Source: Chlorobiota bacterium (GTDB taxonomy: Bacteria; Bacteroidota; Bacteroidia; Bacteroidales; JAADGE01). From it: a DNA stretch of 49,234 nucleotides. The stretch is from the NCBI GenBank assembly GCA_013153865.1, contig JAADDR010000188.1:1-49234 (forward strand), written 5' to 3'. A program made the translations under genes and the position numbers. Shown here in pieces: positions 9,744 to 19,810 of the stretch (its first letter is position 1; every line of letters starts with the position of its first letter). The notes beneath the pieces were generated by a model. It was not told where the DNA came from, ran no database searches, and worked only from the letters and a program-made list of their open reading frames with translations.

Positions 9744-10537
9744 CAATACAAAAAACCCTTATAATACTTACCGCAATAATAACGGCAAACTCTGTTAACG
9801 CCCAAAATACCGTATCCGCAAAACTATATTTCCCCCGGGAAATATCGGAAAAAGAACCCCTCGAAATAAAACTCGAAATACACAAACCCGAAAAACTCAC
9901 ATCATACGCAACATTCAAACAAAAAATACCCGAAGGATTCAACATCTCACCGGAAAACACCGCTGACGCAAAAATTACATTCGAAAACAACATTCTTACA
10001 CTTTCGTGGATAAGACTCCCCGACCGAAACACCGTAAACGCAAAATACAAAATAATAAACAACCGCGCAAAACCGGGAACATACAACCTCGGAGGCAACT
10101 TCTCATATATTACGAATAACAAAAAAGGCGAAATAAATATCAAAAACAAAACATTTACCCTAATACCCCGAAAAACAAACACACCGGAAAACAATAACAT
10201 AAAATGCATCAGAAAAAAAATACCGCAAAACAACAAAACACTTACAATAAAAATAAACATCAACGGATTAGAAAATATACCATGCATAATTACGGAAGAA
10301 ATCCCGCCGGGATACAAAATTAAAACCCACAACGAAGAACAAACAGCAACAAAAATCAACAACCGTATAATACAATTCTACTGCAACAAAACAAACAAAA
10401 ACCAACAAAACAAAATAATAACATACACTCTAATCCCCGAAAACAAAAACCTTAACACAACACCACTGATATACGGAAAACTATCCTTTATCAAAAAAAA
10501 CAAAATAATAAACATCCCCGTAACAGACAGTAAATAA
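9740..10537 (+). CDS. Secreted protein with two DUF11-like/beta-sandwich domains
   Basis: Signal peptide (LIILTAIITANSVNAQ). Two segments with similar layout (LEIKLEIHKPEK...QKIPEGFNI... / LTIKININGLEN...EEIPPGYKI...). Confidence 0.65.
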   Translation: MTIQKTLIILTAIITANSVNAQNTVSAKLYFPREISEKEPLEIKLEIHKPEKLTSYATFKQKIPEGFNISPENTADAKITFENNILTLSWIRLPDRNTVNAKYKIINNRAKPGTYNLGGNFSYITNNKKGEINIKNKTFTLIPRKTNTPENNNIKCIRKKIPQNNKTLTIKININGLENIPCIITEEIPPGYKIKTHNEEQTATKINNRIIQFYCNKTNKNQQNKIITYTLIPENKNLNTTPLIYGKLSFIKKNKIINIPVTDSK

Positions 10538-10599
10538 ACACAACAAAAAATAAATGCAAACTTTTTTCACAATTCTTGCACAGAGTTAAAATTTTATTC

Positions 10600-10624
10600 T
10601 ATTTTTGCAAAGTGAATACTCACT
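10600..10624 (+). promoter_or_regulatory. Predicted Bacteroidetes-type promoter (-7 TATTTTTG at 10600-10607) with overlapping palindromic operator AGTGAATACTCACT (10611-10624)
   Basis: TAnnTTTG consensus match, upstream TTG at 10576-10578, perfect 5+4+5 inverted repeat immediately downstream, upstream of the TetR gene. Confidence 0.6.
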
Positions 10625-10646
10625 AACATAACATTTGCAAAACAAA

Positions 10647-11231
10647 ATGAACCTTACCGCACGACAATTAGACATAATAGGAACGGCCGGTAAACTGCTG
10701 ACATCTTTCGGACTAAGCGGGCTGACAGTTAAAAACATAGCAAAAGAAATGCACTTTGCCGAAAGCACGCTGTACAGACACTTCCAAAGCAAAGAAGAAA
10801 TAATAGTCTCAATGCTGCAATATCTTGCCGACAGCATCGACTCAAGACTAAAACAAATAAAATACACGGAAAACCCCGAAAAAAGCCTGAAAATTCTATT
10901 CAAAAACCAACTTAACTTTTTCGCGGAAAACCCGCACTTCGTAGCATCAGTATTCTCAGACGGATTAATGGAAGAAACAGAAAACATTAACAACGCAATA
11001 TCAAAACTCATAAAAATAAAAACAAAATATTTAAGCCGGATAATAACGGAAGGACAACAAAAAAAAATATTTACCGATAAAATACCTGCTGAACTGCTGG
11101 TAAACATAATTATGGGATCTTTCAAACTCCAAATGCTGAAATGGAGAATGGACAATTTCGGCTTCGACATAAAAAAAGAAGGAAACGAAATGGTCAGATA
11201 CTTCCTCATACTTATCCGAAACAACAAATAA
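10647..11231 (+). CDS. TetR/AcrR family transcriptional regulator
   Basis: N-terminal HTH: IIGTAGKLLTSFGLSGLTVKNIAKEMHFAESTLYRHFQSKEEIIVSML; followed by efflux operon. Confidence 0.92.
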   Translation: MNLTARQLDIIGTAGKLLTSFGLSGLTVKNIAKEMHFAESTLYRHFQSKEEIIVSMLQYLADSIDSRLKQIKYTENPEKSLKILFKNQLNFFAENPHFVASVFSDGLMEETENINNAISKLIKIKTKYLSRIITEGQQKKIFTDKIPAELLVNIIMGSFKLQMLKWRMDNFGFDIKKEGNEMVRYFLILIRNNK

Positions 11232-11251
11232 AAAACAAAAAAATATATATC

Positions 11252-12613
11252 ATGAACAAAATAAAATCAACTAAATTCAAAAAAATGTTAGTTAACACTC
11301 ACAAATTAAAATTCCTTACGGCATTAATCATAACCATGATTATATCCGTACAAAACTATGCACAAACATGGACTCTGCAACAATGCATAGACACGGCACA
11401 AACAAATAACAAAAACCTGCAAATAAGCAAAAACGAAATGCTGATAAGCTCCGAAAAAGAAAAAGAAGTAAAAGCAAACCTGCTGCCAAAAATAAAACTC
11501 GCGGCAGACTACAAATACTTCATAGACCTGCCATACCAACTAATGCCCGCATCGGCATTCGGAGGACCCGAAGGCATATACAATGCCGTGCAATTCGGAA
11601 CACCGCACAACATAAACGTAGGACTGCAAGCAGCATTACCCCTCTATAACCCGGAACTCTACGGAGGAATGAAAACGGCAAAAACAGCCGTAAAACTAAA
11701 CCAACTTAAATACAAAAAAACACAAGAAACAGTTTTTTTCGATATATCAAACTTATATTACAACGCACAAATACTGAAACACCAAATAACATTTATCGAC
11801 AGCAACCTCACAAACACAGAAAAACTGCTCAAAACAGTAGAACTGCTGTATAACCAAAAATTAGCAAAAAAAACAGACGTCGAAAAAATAAAACTGCAAA
11901 AAGCAACCCTTAACACACAACGCGAAACAGCAATGAATAACCTTACACAAATAATAAACCTGCTCAAACTTAACATGGGAATACCCGCAGAAACAAAATT
12001 AGACGTAGAAACAGAAATAAAATACAAAAACAACATCACATACGAACAAAAACAAAACATTGACATCCAAATCGCAGGAACACGAAAAGAACTCCTCGAA
12101 ACCGAACTCAAAACAATCAAAAACAGCAGACTGCCGTCAGTATCGGCATACGCAAACTACTCGCAAACAGGATTCGGATACGACGGAGAACCCGAAAGCT
12201 TCCTCGATTTCTACACAATGTCATTCGTAGGACTGCAAATAACCGCACCAATATTCAACGGAACAGTAACTAAAAGAAAAATAAGCCGAAAAAAAATAGA
12301 AATCGACAACAGCAAACTCCAAACGGAACTGCTCTCCGACCAAAACAATATACAAATCGAAAACGCCGTAAAACAACGAAACATAGCATCAAAAAACATT
12401 GCGGATACCGAAAACCAAATAAACCTTGCACAATCAATATACAACCAAACAATTCTGCAACAAAAACAAGGTGTCGCAAGCCTTACCGACGTATTAATGG
12501 CAGACGGAAAACTCAAAGAAGCCCAACAAGACAATATTGCAGCAATTATTAATTACCTTAAAGCAGACTTAGAACTGAAAAAATTAACGGGAAACATAAA
12601 TTTATCAAAGTAA
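11252..12613 (+). CDS. TolC-family outer membrane efflux protein
   Basis: WTLQQCIDTAQTNNKNLQISKNE; long coiled-coil repeats; upstream of MFP and RND genes. ATG at 11252 preferred; the track start at 11141 lies inside the TetR gene. Confidence 0.92.
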   Translation: MNKIKSTKFKKMLVNTHKLKFLTALIITMIISVQNYAQTWTLQQCIDTAQTNNKNLQISKNEMLISSEKEKEVKANLLPKIKLAADYKYFIDLPYQLMPASAFGGPEGIYNAVQFGTPHNINVGLQAALPLYNPELYGGMKTAKTAVKLNQLKYKKTQETVFFDISNLYYNAQILKHQITFIDSNLTNTEKLLKTVELLYNQKLAKKTDVEKIKLQKATLNTQRETAMNNLTQIINLLKLNMGIPAETKLDVETEIKYKNNITYEQKQNIDIQIAGTRKELLETELKTIKNSRLPSVSAYANYSQTGFGYDGEPESFLDFYTMSFVGLQITAPIFNGTVTKRKISRKKIEIDNSKLQTELLSDQNNIQIENAVKQRNIASKNIADTENQINLAQSIYNQTILQQKQGVASLTDVLMADGKLKEAQQDNIAAIINYLKADLELKKLTGNINLSK

Positions 12614-12635
12614 ACAAATAATAAAACTAAATAAA

Positions 12636-13706
12636 ATGAATACAAAGAAAACGATATTATGGATTGTTACTCTGGCAGTAATATTAGCTGTTATGATTAT
12701 TCAACTGAAAAAAAACAGACAAGAAACACTTAACAAAGTCTATCACTACGACAAAAACGCTCCCGTCAGCATACATGCCGACACGCTGAAACTCAAATCA
12801 CTTAACGACAAAACAACATTTTCCGGAATATTTAATCCGAACAAAGAAACAAAAATAAGTGCCGATATCCCCGGAAAAGTAGAAGAAGTATTCGTAAAAG
12901 AAGGAGACTACGTAAAAAAAGGTACTCCGCTGCTGCAACAAGACAAATCTTCCCTGATGCTCGAACTGAAACAAGCCGAAGTCGCACTAAAAGAAATACA
13001 AGACGACGTAAACAGATACTCGGTATTGGCGGAAGCAGACGCAGTACAAGGCGTAAAACTCGAAAAAGCTCAACTCGGATTACAAGCAGCAAAAATTAAA
13101 CGCGAAATACTGCTCGACAAAATAAACAAAACAACCGTCAGAGCTCCCTTCTCGGGAATTATAACAACAAAATTTACCGAAAAAGGAGAATACGCAGCAC
13201 CGGGCAGACCGCTGTTTCAACTCGTTGACATAAACACGCTCAAATTTACCGTAAACGTATCCGAAAACGACCTCGTTTTATTCAAAAACAACAAAACATA
13301 TCCCGTTAAAGCAACAGTATATCCGCAAGACACACTATACGGAAAAGTAATATCAATAGGAAGCGAATCAAACAAAATGAGTCACGATTTCCCCGTACTG
13401 ATGAGCGTAAAAAACACTCCCGACCTGAAAGTAAAAGCCGGAATGTTCGGTAAAGCTCACATAAAAAGAGACAACGAAAACAACGAAAAATACATAATAA
13501 TAGAAGCATCATCACTCATAGGAAGCAATATTCACCCGCAAGTATATATAGTAAAAGACAATAAAGCTTGGTTACAAGACATAGTAATATCAAGCCGATT
13601 CAAAAACAATGTCGTCGTATCTAAAGGACTCAAAGAAGGAGACATAATAGTAACAACCGGCTTCATAAATTTATTTAACGGAGCTAATGTATCAATTAAG
13701 AAATAA
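12636..13706 (+). CDS. RND efflux periplasmic adaptor (membrane fusion) subunit
   Basis: GKVEEVFVKEGDYVKKGTPLLQQD lipoyl-like motif; TTVRAPFSGIITTKFTEKGEYAAPGRPLFQLVD; operon context. Confidence 0.93.
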   Translation: MNTKKTILWIVTLAVILAVMIIQLKKNRQETLNKVYHYDKNAPVSIHADTLKLKSLNDKTTFSGIFNPNKETKISADIPGKVEEVFVKEGDYVKKGTPLLQQDKSSLMLELKQAEVALKEIQDDVNRYSVLAEADAVQGVKLEKAQLGLQAAKIKREILLDKINKTTVRAPFSGIITTKFTEKGEYAAPGRPLFQLVDINTLKFTVNVSENDLVLFKNNKTYPVKATVYPQDTLYGKVISIGSESNKMSHDFPVLMSVKNTPDLKVKAGMFGKAHIKRDNENNEKYIIIEASSLIGSNIHPQVYIVKDNKAWLQDIVISSRFKNNVVVSKGLKEGDIIVTTGFINLFNGANVSIKK

Positions 13707-13711
13707 GAACT

Positions 13712-16700
13712 ATGAATATAACAGAAATATCAATTAAACGACCCTCACTGATTATCGTATTATTCGGAGTACTAATACTGCTCGGAGTAATCGGATTCAG
13801 CAACCTGAGCTACGAATTACTGCCGGACTTCAGCCAACCGGTTGTAGTAATAAAAACAATGTACCCGGGTGCAGAACCGCACGAAGTGGAAAATACGGTA
13901 TCAAGAAAAATAGAAGACGCATTATCCAATCTCGAAGGCATAGACTACATGGAAACATACTCTCTGCCCAACGCATCGGTTATTATCGTAAACCTGAAAT
14001 ACGGAACAGACTTGGATAATACAATGCAAAACGCACAAAGATATATAGACAACATAAAAAACGACTTGCCGGACGACATACTCAGCCCACAAATGAGTAA
14101 AGTATCACCTAACGACCTGCCGATTATGTCCATAAGCGCAACTTCAAACCTCCCGGCAACCGTCTTTTATCAAAAAATGAAAGACGATTTCCTCCCGCAA
14201 ATACAACAACTAAACGGAGTTGCCGAAATAACAATGCTCGGAGGCGAAGAAAGAGAAATTCTCGTTAAAGTCGACCAAAAAAAACTGAAACTATACAAAA
14301 TATCGCTGCTGCAAGTCGTAGAAGCAATCAAACAATCAGACATAGACATACCCTCCGGAGAAGTACAAACAAACAAAGAATACCACTCCGTAAGATTTAT
14401 CGGTAAATTTAAAAAAATAGACCAAATAATGAACGTGCAGGTAGCAATGCCGGCACCCGGAAACCCTATTTACCTCAAAGACGTAGCATCCGTTACCGAC
14501 GGGGTAAAAGAAATAACATCGGTAAGCCGCTACAACGGAGTAAACGGAATCGGTATTCTGCTCAAAAAACAAGGCGACGCCAACGCAGTTAACGTATCCC
14601 GGTTAGTCAGAAAAAAACTCAAAGAAATAGAAAAAGAATACGCTAAAGACGGTGTAAAATTTAAAATAGCCGACGACTCCACAACAAATACCGTTGCAGC
14701 CGTAAATTCCGTGGTTGACGACCTGATTATGGCAGTTATACTCGTATCGGTAGTAATGCTGCTGTTCCTCAGAAGCTACAGAAACTCTTTAATCGTTCTC
14801 GTGGCAATACCTACATCTCTTGTTACGGCATTCGCAATGATGTGGATGCTCGGATACACGCTTAACCTGATGACACTGCTCGCAATGTCGCTGATAATAG
14901 GTATTCTGGTTGACGACTCCATCGTTATACTCGAAAACATACAACGACACCTCGACATGGGAAAAGACAAACGAACGGCAGCATACGACGGACGTATGGA
15001 AATAGGTTTCTCCGCACTCTCCATTACCCTTGTCGACGTAGTGGTATTTGCTCCGATACTGTTCCTGCAAGTATTCGTTGCCGGAATGCTAAAACAATTC
15101 TCGGTTGTGGTAATTACATCTACTCTTACAAGTCTGCTCGTAGGATTTACACTCACACCCTGGCTGGCTTCAAGAATAGGAAAAAAAGAAGAACTGAAAC
15201 CCACAAATCCGCTGAACAGATTCTTACTCTGGTTCGAAAAACAACTTAACGCATTTATTGAATGGTACGGAAACCAACTTAAATGGGTACTCGAACACAA
15301 ACTCATCTTCGGAGGAATAGTTATCGTAATCATAATCCTAACGGCAGTTATAATGAAACAAGACATCATAGGCAAAGAAATGATGTCAACAGGCGACCAG
15401 GGAAAATTCAGTCTTAACTTGGAATTCGATAAAACAACAACAGTTCAACAAAACAATATCGTAAGTCAGGAAATAGAAAACTTCATACTGCAACAACCCG
15501 AAGTCTCAACACTGTTCAGCAACATAGCCGGACCGAGTACAAGTATCGGAAGTTTGGGTATCGGTTCTCCTTACATATCCGAATTTACAATACAACTAAA
15601 ACCTTTCGAAGACAGAAAAGTTACTACCATAGCATACATGAAAAGTCTTAAAAAAGAATTGCAAAAACGATTCCCCGGAATAAACTTTTCAATGTCCGTA
15701 CTCGGACTAATACCGAGATCTGCTCCTATTAAAATAACCCTGAGCGGAAGCGACCTCGATTTAGTTATGAAAACTTCCGAAAAATTACAAGACGCAATCG
15801 AGAAAATACCCGGAGCCGATAACGTTCAACTTTCGGTAGAAGAAGGTAACCCCGAATACAAAGTTATTCCCGACAAAGACAAAATGCAACGACTCGGACT
15901 TACAAGCGCATACGTCGGGCTTAACTTAAGAACGGCTTTTAAAGGCAACGACGACGCCGTTTTGGTTGAAGAAGGTACCGAATACCCCATAGAAGTACGT
16001 TTAGACAACTTCGACAGAAGAAATTACGACGACGTAAGAAACATTATCATAATTAACCCGGCTCATGCCCCGGTTAAAGTATCTCAATTTGCCGAAGTCG
16101 TTCAAGACAATTCGCCCTCAATGCTCGAAAGAATAAACAGACAACCCGCAGTTACTCTCACATCCGAAGCATTCGGACGACCCTCTGGAAGTTTGGCGGA
16201 CGATGTAATTAAATACCTCGAAGAAAACCCTTTACCAAAAGGCATTAAATTAATGTGGGAATCGGACGTTAAAACTCAAAACGAAAGCTTCGGGGCATTA
16301 GGCTCGGTAATGCTCATATCATTCATATTAATTTATCTGATAATGGTCGCTCTTTACGACAATTACATATATCCTTTCGTGGCATTATTCGGTATCCCCT
16401 CGGCAGTAATCGGCGCATTCCTTGCTCTTAACTTATCTCTTAACGATATAACTTTATTTGCTCTGCTCGGAATGATTATGCTGATGGGACTGGTTACAAA
16501 AAATGCAATCCTGATAGTCGACTTTACCAACCAGCTTAAAGCAAAAGGTCATACATACAAAGAAGCTCTTATACTGGCAGGAAAAGAACGTATGAGACCT
16601 ATTCTTATGACAACGCTCGCAATGGTTATAGGTATGTTGCCTATCGCTTTGGCTAAAGGTACGGCAAGCGAATGGAAAAACGGTTTGGCATGGGTTATAA

Positions 16701-16807
16701 TAGGAGGATTACTGTCTTCGTTAATGCTTACCGTTTACCTTGTTCCGGTTGTATATTATTTGGTAGATTCAATTAAAGAAAAAATAAACAATCGAAAAAA
16801 TAAATAA
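13712..16807 (+). CDS. RND efflux transporter permease (AcrB/HAE1-like)
   Basis: 1031 aa; NITEISIKRPSLIIVLFGVLILLG; GILVDDSIVILENI; GMIMLMGLVTKNAILIVDF; RMRPILMTTLAMVIGMLPIAL. Confidence 0.96.
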   Translation: MNITEISIKRPSLIIVLFGVLILLGVIGFSNLSYELLPDFSQPVVVIKTMYPGAEPHEVENTVSRKIEDALSNLEGIDYMETYSLPNASVIIVNLKYGTDLDNTMQNAQRYIDNIKNDLPDDILSPQMSKVSPNDLPIMSISATSNLPATVFYQKMKDDFLPQIQQLNGVAEITMLGGEEREILVKVDQKKLKLYKISLLQVVEAIKQSDIDIPSGEVQTNKEYHSVRFIGKFKKIDQIMNVQVAMPAPGNPIYLKDVASVTDGVKEITSVSRYNGVNGIGILLKKQGDANAVNVSRLVRKKLKEIEKEYAKDGVKFKIADDSTTNTVAAVNSVVDDLIMAVILVSVVMLLFLRSYRNSLIVLVAIPTSLVTAFAMMWMLGYTLNLMTLLAMSLIIGILVDDSIVILENIQRHLDMGKDKRTAAYDGRMEIGFSALSITLVDVVVFAPILFLQVFVAGMLKQFSVVVITSTLTSLLVGFTLTPWLASRIGKKEELKPTNPLNRFLLWFEKQLNAFIEWYGNQLKWVLEHKLIFGGIVIVIIILTAVIMKQDIIGKEMMSTGDQGKFSLNLEFDKTTTVQQNNIVSQEIENFILQQPEVSTLFSNIAGPSTSIGSLGIGSPYISEFTIQLKPFEDRKVTTIAYMKSLKKELQKRFPGINFSMSVLGLIPRSAPIKITLSGSDLDLVMKTSEKLQDAIEKIPGADNVQLSVEEGNPEYKVIPDKDKMQRLGLTSAYVGLNLRTAFKGNDDAVLVEEGTEYPIEVRLDNFDRRNYDDVRNIIIINPAHAPVKVSQFAEVVQDNSPSMLERINRQPAVTLTSEAFGRPSGSLADDVIKYLEENPLPKGIKLMWESDVKTQNESFGALGSVMLISFILIYLIMVALYDNYIYPFVALFGIPSAVIGAFLALNLSLNDITLFALLGMIMLMGLVTKNAILIVDFTNQLKAKGHTYKEALILAGKERMRPILMTTLAMVIGMLPIALAKGTASEWKNGLAWVIIGGLLSSLMLTVYLVPVVYYLVDSIKEKINNRKNK

Positions 16808-16833
16808 TCAAGTTAACCTTTAATAACATTTTT

Positions 16834-16859
16834 AAGTCCCGGCTTTCATACCGGGACTT
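16834..16859. terminator. Hairpin terminator between convergent genes
   Basis: AAGTCCCGG - CTTTCATA - CCGGGACTT, perfect 9-bp stem followed by T-rich TCTTATTTTT. Confidence 0.85.
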
Positions 16860-16941
16860 TCTTATTTTTATGCCAAAAAACAGGATACTTCAAAAAACAT
16901 TATCACTCTTATTCTTAAAACTTTAAATTTCCCGGAATACC

Positions 16942-17874
16942 CTAATAAGAATAATCTTTCGCTTTGCCCGATAACTTATAAAATGCATACATTATAAAAA
17001 TTAATACAAACACCGATATAAACAAAAACGGCAAAGACGAAGACTCAACGCCGAATTTATCGGCTTTATCGTAAACCTCGGTGCCGCCGGCAAAATAATA
17101 CAAACTTACCGCAAGAGCATTATTTACAAAATGAGCCGTAACGGGCATAAGTATATTACCCGACCAAACAAACAAATATCCGAACAATGCACCCAACAAA
17201 AAACGAGGCAAAAATCCGTAAAACTGAAAATGAACGGCACTGAATAAAACCGCCGTAATCAATACTGCGGCATGCACGCTCTTAGTCCAATCTCTCAACA
17301 ACTGCAACAAAATACCTCTGAAAAAAAGCTCCTCTCCTATTGCCGGCAATAAAGCTATAAGCAACAAATTAACAATATAACCGCCGAAAGTATTGACATT
17401 CAAAAATGCTTCGGTCATTTTTTCCGCCGACGACTCCATGGCTTTTATTTTTAACTCCAAAGACGACATACTCTCGGGCAAAGTCAGTTTTGCATTTATA
17501 AATCCCGACAAATTTATAAACGGTACGGAAAAAACAACCGCCGATGCGGCAAGCAAAAATAAAATAAAGCCGGAATCAAACCTTACTTTTAAATATTTCA
17601 ATACATTTTCCGAAAAAAGATAAGCGGCAACTATCGGCGGAATAACAAATATGCCGAAATGCTGAATAAACTGCATATACTTTATAAAAGGCATATTATC
17701 CGGATTATTGATATTTAAAGCATTACCGAAATCAGACAAATCAATACCGAATAAAGGAACGGAAATAATTATTCCTATAATCGAAAAAATCGAAATACTT
17801 GCAACAACCGTAAATAAAAAAAATATAATTTTAATACCCGGATGCGAATCTTTAAAAAAAGGCGTTCTCATCAA
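16942..17874 (-). CDS. CPBP family intramembrane glutamic endopeptidase
   Basis: GEELFFRGILLQLL (EExxxR), FSAVHFQ, HFVNNALA; multiple TM segments. Confidence 0.9.
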   Translation of the reverse strand: MMRTPFFKDSHPGIKIIFFLFTVVASISIFSIIGIIISVPLFGIDLSDFGNALNINNPDNMPFIKYMQFIQHFGIFVIPPIVAAYLFSENVLKYLKVRFDSGFILFLLAASAVVFSVPFINLSGFINAKLTLPESMSSLELKIKAMESSAEKMTEAFLNVNTFGGYIVNLLLIALLPAIGEELFFRGILLQLLRDWTKSVHAAVLITAVLFSAVHFQFYGFLPRFLLGALFGYLFVWSGNILMPVTAHFVNNALAVSLYYFAGGTEVYDKADKFGVESSSLPFLFISVFVLIFIMYAFYKLSGKAKDYSY

Positions 17875-18935
17875 CTCTGTTTTATTTCCTGTGTAAAAAT
17901 AGTTTGCGTAGGAAAAGCAAATTCTAATCCCGACTCGTTAAAACGACTTAAAATCGACATATTCATTTCGTGCATTGCAGACCAAATATCCTCACCTTTT
18001 TTAATATAATAAATATAGCGTATATTTAACGAAAAATCACCGAAACTTTCAAATATCGCTACACAATTATCATCCGTATAAGAACTTTTGCCGTTAACAT
18101 CTTTTAAAATACCGACAGCTTTTAATATATCATCCGGACTTGTATCATAAGTTAACCCCAACAGCAAAGAAACCTTTCGACTCGGCTCCGAACTGATGTT
18201 CTCAATATAAGTTTCGGTAAAATTCTTATTCGGAATAGTAACGGTTCGCCCGGCTAAAGTTTTAAGTTTTGTCGTTCTTAAACCCATATCAAATACCGTC
18301 CCGTCATAACCGTCAATAAGAATCCTGTCGCCTATCTTAAACGGTTTATCAACAAAAACGGTAACTCCTCCGAACAAATTAGCAACGGAATCTTTGGCTG
18401 CCATGGCAAATGCCAAACCTCCCAAGCCCAAACCGGCAAGCAAAGCTCCGACATCGTAACCCGCATTATTAAGCGCTACTACAATTGCCAAAATCCAAAT
18501 TACCGCCTTCAAACTCTTACGTATAACCGGCAACAATTGATCATCCAAATTGCCCTTGGTCCTTTTTACCAACGGCGTTAAATAATCAACAATCAAAGAA
18601 TCCGTCAAACGAACTGCCAGCCACGAAACATCAAAAATAAAAGCAACATAAAATGCTTTATCCGTAAAACCCGAAACCTCTTCGGATAAATTCAAATAAC
18701 TCACGGCAAACCTTATACCCGCCAATACCAATGCCAAAATTACGGGTTCCTCAATCTGGTCAATAATAATATCATCAAGTTTAGACTTGGTCTTTGCGGT
18801 AAACTTTTTAACTATATTACCCGATATCCAATACAACACTTTGGCAAAAATAAATGTCCCGACAATTATCAACAAAGCAATACTCCAGTCTGCAACCGTA
18901 TTTCCGTAAAATGTCTTTTCAAAAAAATCTCCCAT
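17871..18935 (-). CDS. MscS-family mechanosensitive ion channel
   Basis: LLAGLGLGGLAFAMAAKDSVANLFGGVTVFVDKPFKIGDRILIDGYDGTVFDMGLRTTKLKTLAGRTVTIPNKNF. Confidence 0.95.
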   Translation of the reverse strand: MGDFFEKTFYGNTVADWSIALLIIVGTFIFAKVLYWISGNIVKKFTAKTKSKLDDIIIDQIEEPVILALVLAGIRFAVSYLNLSEEVSGFTDKAFYVAFIFDVSWLAVRLTDSLIVDYLTPLVKRTKGNLDDQLLPVIRKSLKAVIWILAIVVALNNAGYDVGALLAGLGLGGLAFAMAAKDSVANLFGGVTVFVDKPFKIGDRILIDGYDGTVFDMGLRTTKLKTLAGRTVTIPNKNFTETYIENISSEPSRKVSLLLGLTYDTSPDDILKAVGILKDVNGKSSYTDDNCVAIFESFGDFSLNIRYIYYIKKGEDIWSAMHEMNMSILSRFNESGLEFAFPTQTIFTQEIKQS

Positions 18936-19045
18936 AACTTTTAACTTTATTTTTTTTGCAAATCTATAATCTATTAAACAAAATTTATAAAAAAAACCGA
19001 AAAACTTATTACTTTTATCCTTTGAAATCTAAAAATAACTTAAAA

Positions 19046-19801
19046 ATGAAAAAAATAATATTCTTACTCCTAATCTTTTCACTTTTATCTCAATATACTT
19101 ACGCACAAAGACGCAAATCAACGGTAAAATGGTTCAGCATAGCCGCAAAAGCAGGATACGGAAACTCCGTACTCCTCAACATAGACAATATAGAAGACGG
19201 AAACGTCGAATTTGATTACCTGACGCCGAGTTTGTCGCTCGGAGGTCGTTTTACGTTCACATACGGAAACAACCTCGGTTTCGGTCTCGACATACTGCAC
19301 TCATCTTTCGGACAAAATTACACAATAGACAACAACGGAGATATTTACGAAAAAAATTTAGACCTCACCTCTCTCGATATCCTTCCTTTTTTCAGATATT
19401 CAAGCGATAAAGGAACATATCTGGAACTCGGGCTGAAATTCTCAAACATAAAATCAATCGACGTTACAAATTCCGTAGACAGAAACTTTACTCAAAATTC
19501 AGATAACATTGATGATTATTATGCCTCAAATTTCACAAGTATGGTACTGGGATTCGGAATAGCCGTTTACAAAAACGAACGACTCGACATAAACCTCGGC
19601 ACTCGCTTCTCATACTCGTTCACGGACATTACGCCCGAATACTCTTTCAACGTAGTTGACGACGGATATTACTCACCGTCAAAAGAAGTCTTGAGCGAAA
19701 CAAACCCGGTATCAATACAAGGAATTTTGGAAATAAACTATTTTTTTGCATTTTGGGGCGATGCCACATGCGGCAAAGGCCGACTCATGTTGTTTAAATA
19801 A
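19046..19801 (+). CDS. Outer membrane beta-barrel protein
   Basis: Signal peptide MKKIIFLLLIFSLLSQYTYAQ; alternating strands (GGRFTFTYGNNLGFGLDILHS, GTYLELGLKF). ATG at 19046 preferred over 18956. Confidence 0.75.
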   Translation: MKKIIFLLLIFSLLSQYTYAQRRKSTVKWFSIAAKAGYGNSVLLNIDNIEDGNVEFDYLTPSLSLGGRFTFTYGNNLGFGLDILHSSFGQNYTIDNNGDIYEKNLDLTSLDILPFFRYSSDKGTYLELGLKFSNIKSIDVTNSVDRNFTQNSDNIDDYYASNFTSMVLGFGIAVYKNERLDINLGTRFSYSFTDITPEYSFNVVDDGYYSPSKEVLSETNPVSIQGILEINYFFAFWGDATCGKGRLMLFK

Positions 19802-19810
19802 AAAAATCCG

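Noticed and set aside
9703-10362. 219-aa ORF on the minus strand
   Set aside because: Fully antisense to two supported + strand genes with signal peptides; a shadow ORF from codon bias, with no recognisable domain.
10586-11227. 213-aa ORF on the minus strand
   Set aside because: Antisense to a convincing TetR gene and its promoter; low-complexity Ser/Phe/Ile-rich translation.
14776-15375. 199-aa ORF on the minus strand
   Set aside because: Antisense to conserved RND transmembrane coding sequence.
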